A stretch of DNA of 64,000 bases from Clostridiales bacterium Firm_13 (GTDB lineage Bacteria; Bacillota; Clostridia; Saccharofermentanales; Saccharofermentanaceae). The stretch spans positions 38,094-102,093 of the forward strand of contig LVAS01000004.1 of assembly GCA_001603035.1 (NCBI GenBank), written 5' to 3'. Position 1 is the stretch's first letter. The number at the start of each line of letters is the position of its first letter. The notes beneath the pieces were generated by a model, which saw only the letters and a list, made by a program, of their open reading frames with translations, was not told the origin of the DNA and ran no database searches. The position numbers were made by a program, and so were the translations under genes. Positions 16,602 to 24,653 of the stretch are shown in pieces.

Positions 16602-16776
16602 TGAGCGAGACAATTATTTTAATAGAACCATGTGCTAAGTATCCGGCCGCATATTTGACTGTTCAACGCTCCAATGGATTGGATGCTTCAGATTGAAACT
16701 ACGCTTCAAATATCTATATCGGCGGACATACCTGCCTTCATTCGGATGATGATCTTGCAGGTTCTTAGGTCAATCG
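16597..16776 (+). repeat. 180-bp direct repeat, copy 1
   Basis: Matches 18021-18200 at a constant offset of 1424 bp without indels; about a dozen mismatches, most in the first 30 bp, and long identical stretches afterwards. It begins at the stop codon of the preceding frame and ends at CAATCG. It encloses, with copy 2, the two paralogous genes. No terminal inverted repeats or transposase are present. Confidence 0.92.
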
Positions 16777-16836
16777 AGGCCCTGATGTTTATTCATTGCT
16801 ACATTGTCGTAGTAGATCAACGGGAGGCCATCCACA

Positions 16837-17340
16837 ATGAAAAAGGCGAATAAGCACAAGACAATTTTGATCATAGGTATTGCTTTGGTGCTTTTTTCAG
16901 AGGCATTTGTTGGAGCATTTATCCTATTTACGCAATGGCGAGATGGAAATGCGAAATGGTTGCACATGAAATCTCAAATTGTCCAAGACAACTCGGTGGT
17001 TAAAAACATATATCGTATAGACTCCGGATCCCACTGTGACATTATGATCGATTTAAATGCTTATGCAAGCTACGAACAAGTAGACGCAATTCAACATGAC
17101 ATAAATTCTCAGTTGAAAAACAAAGAAACTTTGCAAGAAATTACGACGTATCACAAAGCACATGCTTCCGGAGATCTCGACAGCATTAAAATCTATATTC
17201 TTAATGCAGGCGATGATGTGTACCTGCTCAGTTATGTTGCATCAAAGAAAGATGATTATGATATGTGGCATTGCGACATTATCGTTGATCATAATAATAA
17301 CGAAATGGAAGGTTGTACATCTGATTTCGAACCGAAATAG
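16837..17340 (+). CDS. Membrane-anchored protein of unknown family, paralogue 1
   Basis: 167 residues. A basic N-terminus (KKANKHK) leads into one hydrophobic helix (~9-32), so the protein is probably anchored with a ~135-residue domain outside the cell. That domain is mixed alpha/beta and has landmarks AKWLHMKSQIV, SVVKNIYRIDSG, ITTYHKAHASGDLDS and SYVASKKDDYD. It is clearly homologous to the next gene over its full length. No family is recognised. The RBS GGGAGG lies ~11 nt upstream. It is AT-rich compared with genes on either side, which suggests acquisition by transfer. Confidence 0.72.
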   Translation: MKKANKHKTILIIGIALVLFSEAFVGAFILFTQWRDGNAKWLHMKSQIVQDNSVVKNIYRIDSGSHCDIMIDLNAYASYEQVDAIQHDINSQLKNKETLQEITTYHKAHASGDLDSIKIYILNAGDDVYLLSYVASKKDDYDMWHCDIIVDHNNNEMEGCTSDFEPK

Positions 17341-17512
17341 GCAGGTCAAATCCCGCGACTCTTATCTTAACGGAGCAACGTTATTCCAGACAAACTACCT
17401 AGCATGAACATCAGAAAAGTGCCCAGTATCGCCATCTGTTTTCTTATTTTTCGACCGAGGCTCTTATGTCTTTGCTACATCGTTGAAGCAGATAAGCGGG
17501 AGATCGTCCTAA

Positions 17513-18025
17513 ATGAAAATGACGAAAAAGCACAAGATAATATTGATCAATTGTATTGCAATGGCACTTGTTTCCGGAGCCTTTGTCGGAGCGTTCCTTC
17601 TTTTTAATAATTGGAGAAATGAGAATGCGAAATGGTTTGCCTTGAAAGAACAAATTGTTGAGGAGAATTCGCTGGTTAAAAATGTATATCGAAGAGATAT
17701 GGGCCCTGCCTGTCACATTATGATTGTATTGAATTCTTCTGCAAACTTTGATCAAATCGAAGCAATCTATAAAAGTGTACTAACGCATTTATGCGATGAA
17801 GAAACACGTAAAGAACTCATAACGTATCACAACGGACACGCTTCCGGAGAGCTTGCTTTTTTGGAGATTGATTTCCGAGATTCAGAAGATAAAACATTGC
17901 TATATGGATTTATTGCATCTAAAAAAGATGGATTTGAAGAATGGTATGTTGATGACGCAATCGACCCAGACAGCCAACATCTGAAGTACAACATGTCAGA
18001 TTACACAACGACAAACGATGATTGA
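17513..18025 (+). CDS. Membrane-anchored protein of unknown family, paralogue 2
   Basis: 170 residues and same plan as the previous gene: KKHK start, one helix (~9-32), then an outside domain with AKWFALKEQIVEENSLVKNVYRRD, ITYHNGHASGEL and FIASKKDGFEEWY. The conserved core is ITxYHxxHASGxL followed by ASKKD. The upstream ~70 bp is also related between the paralogues (GAGGCxCTxATG and GATMARCGGGAG-like stretches), so a tandem duplication copied promoter-proximal DNA too. The gene ends at the start of repeat copy 2. Function unknown. Confidence 0.72.
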   Translation: MKMTKKHKIILINCIAMALVSGAFVGAFLLFNNWRNENAKWFALKEQIVEENSLVKNVYRRDMGPACHIMIVLNSSANFDQIEAIYKSVLTHLCDEETRKELITYHNGHASGELAFLEIDFRDSEDKTLLYGFIASKKDGFEEWYVDDAIDPDSQHLKYNMSDYTTTNDD

Positions 18026-18200
18026 TGATCGAGACAATTATGTAATAAGAACCATATGCTAAGTATCCGGCTGCATATTTGACTGTTCAACGCTCCAATG
18101 GATTGGATGCTTCAGATTGAAACGACGCTTCAAATATCTATATCGGCGGACATACCTGCCTTCATTCGGATGATGATCTTGCAGGTTCTTGGGTCAATCG
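18021..18200 (+). repeat. 180-bp direct repeat, copy 2
   Basis: Second copy of the unit at 16597-16776. It lies between the second paralogue and the helicase gene; beyond CAATCG the two copies diverge abruptly. The 18201-18326 stretch after it holds no recognisable gene and leads into the helicase start. Confidence 0.92.
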
Positions 18201-18326
18201 GCGAGCGGTTTTGTGCCATTCGCACGGTATCGTTTTCGTTGCAAATGCTGGGTGATCGTTTTAGTATGTTAACAATGTTTCTTGACGTTGCATTGCAAGA
18301 CTCGATCCGGGCTGGGGGGGATTATC

Positions 18327-21044
18327 GTGCGAGTACTTTCTGATTTGCGATTTCGGGGTGAGTTCCGCGATTACCAAAGCGAAGTTCTCAATTCGACCGA
18401 TCAATATCTGAAGGATGGGAAGCTCCATATTGTCGCCGCGCCCGGCAGCGGGAAAACAACGCTGGGAATGGAGTTGATTTGTCGGGTGAATCGGCCGGCG
18501 CTCATCCTCTCGCCGACGGTCACGATCCGGCAGCAATGGGGCGAACGGTTTGCGGAGAGTTTCCTGCCGATTGGCGAAGATGCCTCGGACTATGTCTCGT
18601 TCGATCTGCACCGACCCTCGCAGATTACGACAATTACCTATCAAGCGCTTTACGCCGCCTGTAACCGGATATCCGTGAAGGAAGAGTCGGACGACGAAGA
18701 GGGCGAGAGCGGAACCGTGATTGATTTCCGGGATTTTGACTTGCTGCGTGTTATCCGTGAGGCCGGTATCGGCACGATTTGTCTTGATGAGGCGCATCAC
18801 CTCAAGAATGAATGGCACAAGGCGCTCTCCGCCTTTCTTTCCGCGCTCGGGAGAGATGCGACGCTGATCTCACTGACCGCGACGCCCCCTTACGACAGCA
18901 CTCCCGGCGAATGGGAGAAATACATCGGCTTATGCGGCGAAATCGATGCGGAGATCTATGTGCCTCAGCTTGTCGCGCAAAAGTCGCTCTGTCCGCACCA
19001 GGATTATGTGTATTTCAATTACCCGACGGCGGAAGAGAAAGAAATATTCAACCAATATAAGCAAAAGGCGCTGACCTGCACCGAAACGGTTCTTCTGAGT
19101 CCACTCTTTGACGAGCTTCTGGCGAGTTCTGGGTTGCTGACCGATTTTCGCGCAAAAGAGGAGTGCATTCTCGAGAATGCCAAAGGCTTTATCGCGATTC
19201 TCTGTATGGCGAAACATCGCTCGATTCCGTTGCCCAAGGCCCTGATCCGATTGCTCTCTCCGCGCGGGCGACTTCCGGCGTTCTCGCTTGCCTTTGCGGA
19301 AACGGCGTTTCAGTTTGTGATCGATTCTCCGGACATTTTTTCGGAACGTGTTTCGACCCGCCTGCACACCGTTCTTTCCGAGAACGGGGTGATTGAAGAA
19401 CGGAAGGTATGTCTGCAATCGACCGCGAAGCTCAACCGTCTTCTTCTTTCTTCGACGGGAAAAGCGATCGGAATCAACGAGATCGTCCGGAGTGAATCGA
19501 GTAACCTCGGGAAAGATCTTAGAATGCTGATTCTGACCGATTACGTCCGGAAAAATGCGATGAAGACAATCGGAGGGGACGAGCCCATCGCCGTGATGGG
19601 CGCCGTGCCGATCTTCGAATCGGTGAGGAGAAGCTGCGGAAATCAGGTCCGCCTCGCACTTCTTACAGGGCAGGTCGCTCTTATTCCCAAAGACATATTT
19701 GGCGGAATCCTTGCAATCGCCGAAAAGCAAGGGGTAACCGTTCGCGAACGGGAACTCCCGAACACGGACTGTCTCGAAATTGTTTTCGGCGGCACCGGCA
19801 AGAGCCGAGTCGCCGTCATAACGGAGGCGTTCGGCTGCGGACTCATCCAGGTTCTTGTCGGCACGAAGTCCCTGCTCGGAGAGGGATGGGATTCGCCTTG
19901 CATCAATTCACTTATCCTTGCGAGCTTTGTCGGAAGCTTTGTACTTTCCAATCAGATGCGAGGCCGCGCCATCCGCACGGATGTGAATACACCGGGAAAG
20001 GTGGCCAATATCTGGCATCTGGTTACGGTGGAGCCTCCCTTTGTCTCGGACAATCCGATTCTGGAAACCCTGGCAAAGCCGATGCTCGAGGACAAAGAAT
20101 CGATTCCGAGTGAGGATTTTCAGACGCTACAGCGACGATTCGAGTGCTTTCTTGCGCCCTCCTATTCCGGCAATCGGATCGAGAACGGAATCGAACGGTT
20201 GGATATCATCCGGCCGCCCTATAACGAAAAAGGGTTCCGGCATATCAACGAACAGATGCTTCGAATGGCGGCGGACAGAGCGTCCGTGGCTGCGCGCTGG
20301 AACGGGACGGTGGGAAGGATGGAAGTACTCGAAGCAGACGAGGTACCGAAGACGGTTGTTCCCCGAGGGTTTCTGTTCGTCAACGCATTTCTTATACTGA
20401 TCGTATCGATTCTTTTCTACGGTTTTACACAAGTGTTTTCGCGTTCGATCACGACCGTGGGACTAAAGTCCCCAACTTTCGCGAGTTTTGCCATTACACT
20501 TCTCGTCCTCCTTTTTTGCGCTTATTTGTTCTGCTGGGGACTCGTCAAAATCGTGAGGTATATCTCACCGCGAAAGACCATAGAAGAACTCGGAAAATGC
20601 GTGTTCCTTACACTGAAAGACATGAGCGAGATCGAGAGCCGAGATGCGAGGGTCGAGGTTTCATCAGACAATCTGAGAACCTCCGTCTACTGCTGCCTGG
20701 CAAATGCGACCCTGCATGAGAAATATGTGTTTGCGGAGGCGGTCCGAGAATTGCTATCCGGGATAGCCAATCCCCGGTACGTCCTGGTGAAACGGTACCG
20801 GATCCTGTTCCTTCCCGTTCTTTCCTATTCCCACAGCTATGCCTGTCCGTCGGTCATCTCACGCAAAAAGGAGAATGCGGAGATTCTCGCGCAGTATCTC
20901 AGTAAAAGTGCGGGAGGATTTTCTCTTGTCTATACACGGAGCGAAGTGGGAAGGAGGGCGCTGCTCAAGTGCCGCAAACGATCTTATATGAATTTGAACG
21001 AATCGATGACAAAGAGAAAGAAGATGACGAATTCTTGGGAGTAG
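18327..21044 (+). CDS. SF2 DEAD/DEAH-type helicase with two transmembrane segments
   Basis: 905 residues from the GTG at 18327 (preceded by a G7 run); an upstream in-frame TTG at 18282 would add 15 residues. N-terminal helicase core: motif I AAPGSGKTT, Ia LILSPTVT, II LDEAHH, III LTATPPYD. The second RecA domain has motif V GTKSLLGEGWDSP and motif VI NQMRGRAIR. After ~650 residues come two hydrophobic helices (~680-703 and ~717-743) separated by a short loop, then a ~160-residue C-terminal domain with YTRSEVGRRALLKCRKRS near its end. Membrane-tethered SF2 helicases are unusual. Neighbouring repeats and membrane proteins suggest an accessory, possibly defence, locus; this is inference. No nuclease domain is seen. 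Confidence 0.8.
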   Translation: MRVLSDLRFRGEFRDYQSEVLNSTDQYLKDGKLHIVAAPGSGKTTLGMELICRVNRPALILSPTVTIRQQWGERFAESFLPIGEDASDYVSFDLHRPSQITTITYQALYAACNRISVKEESDDEEGESGTVIDFRDFDLLRVIREAGIGTICLDEAHHLKNEWHKALSAFLSALGRDATLISLTATPPYDSTPGEWEKYIGLCGEIDAEIYVPQLVAQKSLCPHQDYVYFNYPTAEEKEIFNQYKQKALTCTETVLLSPLFDELLASSGLLTDFRAKEECILENAKGFIAILCMAKHRSIPLPKALIRLLSPRGRLPAFSLAFAETAFQFVIDSPDIFSERVSTRLHTVLSENGVIEERKVCLQSTAKLNRLLLSSTGKAIGINEIVRSESSNLGKDLRMLILTDYVRKNAMKTIGGDEPIAVMGAVPIFESVRRSCGNQVRLALLTGQVALIPKDIFGGILAIAEKQGVTVRERELPNTDCLEIVFGGTGKSRVAVITEAFGCGLIQVLVGTKSLLGEGWDSPCINSLILASFVGSFVLSNQMRGRAIRTDVNTPGKVANIWHLVTVEPPFVSDNPILETLAKPMLEDKESIPSEDFQTLQRRFECFLAPSYSGNRIENGIERLDIIRPPYNEKGFRHINEQMLRMAADRASVAARWNGTVGRMEVLEADEVPKTVVPRGFLFVNAFLILIVSILFYGFTQVFSRSITTVGLKSPTFASFAITLLVLLFCAYLFCWGLVKIVRYISPRKTIEELGKCVFLTLKDMSEIESRDARVEVSSDNLRTSVYCCLANATLHEKYVFAEAVRELLSGIANPRYVLVKRYRILFLPVLSYSHSYACPSVISRKKENAEILAQYLSKSAGGFSLVYTRSEVGRRALLKCRKRSYMNLNESMTKRKKMTNSWE

Positions 21045-21131
21045 AAACTTTTTTGAACTGCCCCATTAATGAAGTGCGATCTTTGCTGTCTCGCTCGATT
21101 GCCGGTTGGATTCGTACGTGGGGAAGCCGAA

Positions 21132-21178
21132 TAAAAAGAAACACCGGAAGCAGCGCAAATGCCTGTTATTCCGGTGTT
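21132..21178 (-). terminator. Terminator downstream of tRNA-Ser
   Basis: AACACCGGAA (21140-21149) pairs with TTCCGGTGTT (21169-21178); on the minus strand the stem is followed by TCTTTTTAT. It lies 34 bp beyond the tRNA 3' end and may also limit read-through from the helicase gene. Confidence 0.82.
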
Positions 21179-21211
21179 CCTGGTGCCTGAAAAATATTCC
21201 AGACAAATAAT

Positions 21212-21302
21212 TGGCGGAGAAGGAGGGATTCGAACCCTCGTGCCAGTTGCCCGGCAAACGCATTTCGAGTGCGCCCCGTTATGACCACTTCGATACTTCT
21301 CC
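21212..21302 (-). tRNA. tRNA-Ser (anticodon CGA)
   Basis: 91 nt including an encoded CCA. The acceptor stem GGAGAAG/CTTCTCC is perfect with discriminator G. The T-arm carries GGTTCGAATCC, the anticodon loop reads CTCGAAA (anticodon CGA, codon UCG), and there is a long variable arm (GCCGGGCAACTGGC), as expected for a class II serine tRNA. Confidence 0.95.
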
Positions 21303-21331
21303 GAATCGACGTCGCTTCGTGACGTCATTCG

Positions 21332-21361
21332 ATTATAGAGGTATGACAGGCTTTAAGTCAA
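21332..21361 (-). promoter_or_regulatory. Promoter of tRNA-Ser
   Basis: Minus-strand TTGACT (21361-21356) and TATAAT (21337-21332) with an 18-bp spacer; the predicted start is about 20 bp before the tRNA 5' end. Confidence 0.75.
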
Positions 21362-21538
21362 GAGTGGGAATCGAATGTCGGAAGGGATGTTTTCTCGAGG
21401 GAACAGCCGGGGGGAGAAGATCGAATGGATACCTTTTTCATGCTGCAACCCACACGAGAAAAATATTGCCCATTCTTGTGAAAAGCGATAAGATTATTCG
21501 GAGAATATACGTTTTTCGTAGGAGAGACCGAGGCAAGG

Positions 21539-22195
21539 ATGACTGAGGAACTGAAGGACATTGTATACAGTGATCTGTATCGATTTACGGGGAACAAACG
21601 CAGGCTTTCCCGCGTCTATCTGACGTTCCTTGAAGAGTGGGCGTCGAGTCCCGAGTTCCGCTTTCTTAACTCGTTCCGGAGGACGCAGTATTACTATCTT
21701 GCACGTACGAATGCGCCGAAGAACTTGACCTACTTGAAGAACGGTTTTCTTTTTCATATTAACAATTTCTTTTTTAATCACTATACCTATAAGTATCACT
21801 TCCAAATTCCCTTTGAGACGAAGATCGGCAAGGGTCTCTATATCGCACACTTCGGACGTATCATCATTCACCCGAAGTCGGTGATCGGTCACAATGTCAA
21901 TATTTCTACCGGGACGGTGATCGGAACGCAATTCCGCGGACCGAGGAAGGGCTCGCCCAATATCGGCAATTATGTCTGGATCGGCGCAAACGCGATTCTT
22001 GTCGGCAATATTCGAATCGGCAATAACGTTCTCATCGCCCCCGGCGCTTACGTGAATTTTGACGTGCCGGATAACTCGATCGTTATCGGCAATCCCGGAC
22101 TGATCCGCCGATCCCCCGGTGCGACGCTCGGCTATATTAATAACACGATTCTTTTCGATGAATATAACGTAAGATCAGGAGAACCCGCCCGATGA
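21539..22195 (+). CDS. Serine acetyltransferase-like left-handed beta-helix acyltransferase
   Basis: 218 residues. The N-terminal half is helical (SDLYRFTGNKRRLSRVYLTF) and the C-terminal half is a hexapeptide-repeat beta helix: IPFETKIGKGLYIAHFGRIIIHPKSVIGHNVNISTGTVIG and then IGNYVWIGANAILVGNIRIGNNVLIAPGAYV. His in IAHFG and the extended GKG loop resemble CysE-type enzymes, but the CysE N-terminal domain is absent; these shorter proteins often acetylate sugars in surface polysaccharide synthesis. It overlaps the next gene by 4 bp (ATGA). Substrate not determined. Confidence 0.78.
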   Translation: MTEELKDIVYSDLYRFTGNKRRLSRVYLTFLEEWASSPEFRFLNSFRRTQYYYLARTNAPKNLTYLKNGFLFHINNFFFNHYTYKYHFQIPFETKIGKGLYIAHFGRIIIHPKSVIGHNVNISTGTVIGTQFRGPRKGSPNIGNYVWIGANAILVGNIRIGNNVLIAPGAYVNFDVPDNSIVIGNPGLIRRSPGATLGYINNTILFDEYNVRSGEPAR

Positions 22196-23490
22196 AGAAT
22201 GATATTCGCAGTGTGCGGCTTCCGGTCGATTTTTTCGCCGGGAATCGCCGCAAACTCTCGGCCAAATTGCCGGATAATTGTCTGGTTGTCCTTTTTGCGG
22301 GGAAGGCTCCCGTCATGTCCGCCGATATGGACTATCCCTTTTTTGCCGACCGCAACTTCTATTATCTGACTGGTATTGAACAAGAAGAATCCGTCCTTGT
22401 CCTCCGTAAGGAGGGTGGGAATACGTCGGAATCTCTCTTTATTCAGACGAAGGATCCGCTCCGCGAACGTTGGACGGGGAGACGACTTTCGCAGGAAGAC
22501 GCCTCGACTCTTTCGGGTATCGATTCGATCCGTTATGTAACGGGATTGGAGGACTATCTGAAACCGTTCCTCTCAGACCATAGCATCCCGATCGCACTGG
22601 AAGAAGGGGTCAAGTACGGACCTGCGAAGGAATTCGAAAAATCGATGCGTTCCATTTCCTCCGAGCGCGAACGAATCTCGCTCGGCCCGATCCTCGCGCG
22701 CATCCGAATGAAAAAGGAGCCGGTCGAAATCGAGTGTATCGAACGCGCGATCGCGCTGACTCTTGAAGCGATGGAGGAGATGTGCGCACACGTTCGACCC
22801 GGCGTGACCGAACTTGAACTCTATACGACCTTCGACCATGCGCTCGCCCGACGCGGATGCCTTGCCAATGCCTTTTCCTCCATTTTCGCCGCCGGCCGAA
22901 ATACCCTCTGCTTGCACTACCCTGTACCGCTTGACACGGTTGAAGACGGCGATCTGATTCAAGTTGACGTCGGTGGACGGGTCGCCGGCCTTTGTGCGGA
23001 TATTTCGCGGGTCTACCCGGCGAACGGGCGATTCACGGAGCGACAAGCCGATCTTTACGCCGCTGTCCGCGCCTGTCAGGAATCCGCATTTCGTACGATA
23101 CGACCGGGAGTGTATCTTTCGGAGATCAACGATGCGGCGAAGAATACCGCACAGGAAGAGCTTACGCGGATGGGCGTGATCCCCGGTGATACGCCGGCCG
23201 ACGCCGATGTTACGTCCTACTATTGGCATAATGTCTCACATCATATGGGACACGATGTCCACGACGTTTGCATTCGAGAGCTTCCGCTCGAGGAGGGCAT
23301 GGTGATCACGGTCGAGCCGGGCATCTATATTGAGAAGTGGGGCTTCGGCTTCCGGATTGAGGACGATGTTCTCGTTACCAAAGACGGATGTCGCGTACTG
23401 TCGGCATTCTTTCCGCGTGAAGCGGAAGAGGTATCCGCGCTGATAACCGGAGTAAAGGGGGGCGATTCGCCTTGCCAAACTTCAGTCTGA
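22192..23490 (+). CDS. Aminopeptidase P (Xaa-Pro aminopeptidase), M24 family
   Basis: 432 residues with an AMP_N domain (~5-135; MDYPFFADRNFYYLTGIEQEE) and a pita-bread M24 catalytic domain (~170-420). The five dinuclear metal ligands are seen: Asp in QVDVGGR and ADISRVY, His in SHHMGHDVHD, Glu in VEPGIY and Glu in RIEDDVLV. It removes N-terminal residues preceding proline in the cytoplasm. It is translationally coupled to the acyltransferase upstream, and the following hydrolase frame begins 19 bp before its stop. Confidence 0.9.
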   Translation: MKNDIRSVRLPVDFFAGNRRKLSAKLPDNCLVVLFAGKAPVMSADMDYPFFADRNFYYLTGIEQEESVLVLRKEGGNTSESLFIQTKDPLRERWTGRRLSQEDASTLSGIDSIRYVTGLEDYLKPFLSDHSIPIALEEGVKYGPAKEFEKSMRSISSERERISLGPILARIRMKKEPVEIECIERAIALTLEAMEEMCAHVRPGVTELELYTTFDHALARRGCLANAFSSIFAAGRNTLCLHYPVPLDTVEDGDLIQVDVGGRVAGLCADISRVYPANGRFTERQADLYAAVRACQESAFRTIRPGVYLSEINDAAKNTAQEELTRMGVIPGDTPADADVTSYYWHNVSHHMGHDVHDVCIRELPLEEGMVITVEPGIYIEKWGFGFRIEDDVLVTKDGCRVLSAFFPREAEEVSALITGVKGGDSPCQTSV

Positions 23491-24452
23491 CCACATGGAT
23501 TATCCTTCTGTTTCTGATTGTCCTTCTGCTGGCGCTTGTTTTCGGAGGAGGTTACCTCCTAATCACGTATACGCTCTTTCACCGGATTTTTGACCGTCCT
23601 TTTGCGCGGCCGCTCTATGACAGATCTCCCAAAGAAATTCGACAGGACACGATTATCGGGCGAGGTAAGAACTGGTTCTACGCGAATCGGCTCGATTTTA
23701 TGGATGTCTCCATTACCTCCTATGACGGAGTTCGCCTGTACGGATATTACCGCCCCGCCAACGACAGAACAAATCGTCGTCTCGTCATTCTGGTACACGG
23801 GTGGCAGGGACATCCGTCGGAGATGGGAGCCTTTGCGGAAATGTATCTGCGGAAGATGGATTGCCATGTTCTGATGATTCATATGCGCGCACACGGTATG
23901 AGCTACGGCGACTATATCGGTTATGGACTCGCGGAGAGTCAGGATCTTCTTACGTGGATTCGATATATGAAGAAGATCTTGGGCGACTCGACGCGGATCC
24001 TCTTGCACGGGTGGTCTATGGGAGCCGCAACGATACTGATGACGGCGGGGAGCGGCAAGCTGCCCGAAGAGGTGCGCGCCATTGTCGCGGACTGTCCTTT
24101 TTCGTCTCTTCAGGACCAGTTGCGTTACCTGATTCGAAGGAAAATTCACTTTGCACCTTCGGTCCTTCTGACCGGAATGAGTCGTTATACTCGTAAATAT
24201 CTCGGATATACGATCGCGCAAGTTTCGCCTTTGGCCGTTGCTTCGAGGATTCGCGTTCCGGTCCTTCTTTTTCACGGAACGGAGGACACGATGGTCCCGC
24301 CTTGGATGAGCGAAGAGATTTTTAATCAGATCCGCGCGCCCAAGAAACTTGTCTTTGTGCAAGGTGCGGCGCATGTTCGCGCCTTTGACGTCGAGCCGGC
24401 GGCGTATGAGAATGAAGTTGAGAAACTCATGCAGGCAAGTAAATTCGGATAA
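23472..24452 (+). CDS. Alpha/beta hydrolase with N-terminal membrane anchor
   Basis: 326 residues from a TTG inside the pepP end; a later start would lose the N-terminal hydrophobic helix (~7-33). The catalytic triad is complete: Ser in GWSMG (~180), Asp in HGTEDTMVP (~270) and His in GAAHVRAF (~300); the oxyanion segment is VHGWQGHPSEMG. The family (BAAT/YqkD-like, peptidase S9/S15-like) acts on lipids or small esters at the membrane. Its overlap with pepP suggests coupled translation. Confidence 0.82.
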   Translation: MPNFSLTTWIILLFLIVLLLALVFGGGYLLITYTLFHRIFDRPFARPLYDRSPKEIRQDTIIGRGKNWFYANRLDFMDVSITSYDGVRLYGYYRPANDRTNRRLVILVHGWQGHPSEMGAFAEMYLRKMDCHVLMIHMRAHGMSYGDYIGYGLAESQDLLTWIRYMKKILGDSTRILLHGWSMGAATILMTAGSGKLPEEVRAIVADCPFSSLQDQLRYLIRRKIHFAPSVLLTGMSRYTRKYLGYTIAQVSPLAVASRIRVPVLLFHGTEDTMVPPWMSEEIFNQIRAPKKLVFVQGAAHVRAFDVEPAAYENEVEKLMQASKFG

Positions 24453-24496
24453 ATCGTTGCAATCGTGAAGAGACTGCGATAAGATCAATCTGTTCA

Positions 24497-24592
24497 CAGA
24501 CGGGGAGCTGGACCCTATCGTTCGGCTGAGAGGATACGATTTTGGCGTATCGACCCGATTACCTGAACCGGATAATGCCGGCGGAGGGATCA
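24497..24592 (+). ncRNA. TPP riboswitch (THI element)
   Basis: Conserved THI-box parts appear in order: GGGGAGCTGGACCC, GGCTGAGAGG with a variable helix GATACGAT/GCGTATC, then ACCCGATTACCTGAACC-like sequence and GGATAATGCCGGCGGAGGGA at the end. The CUGAGA and ACCUGA/GGAUAAUGCC motifs are the thiamine pyrophosphate contact sites. It stands ahead of the thiamine transporter gene. Confidence 0.95.
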
Positions 24593-24596
24593 AATG

Positions 24597-24618
24597 TCGA
24601 AGCGCTCGCTTCTTTTTT
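24597..24618 (+). terminator. Riboswitch expression-platform terminator
   Basis: GAAGC (24599-24603), loop GCTC, GCTTC (24608-24612), then TTTTTT. It begins 6 bp after the TPP aptamer and precedes the RBS of thiT, so TPP binding would favour premature termination. Confidence 0.8.
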
Positions 24619-24653
24619 GTTCATTCGTCGGACATAAAAGGAGGAGTTTTTTT

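Noticed and set aside
16597..18200. Insertion sequence made of the 180-bp repeats
   Set aside because: No transposase, no terminal inverted repeats and no target-site duplication were seen.
23559..24593. 344-codon minus-strand frame opposite the alpha/beta hydrolase
   Set aside because: Antisense shadow; the plus-strand hydrolase has a complete triad, and the frame runs into the riboswitch.
24594..24653. Upstream ATG of thiT at 24594
   Set aside because: It lies between the TPP aptamer and its terminator; the ATG at 24654 has GGAGG and fits ThiT.
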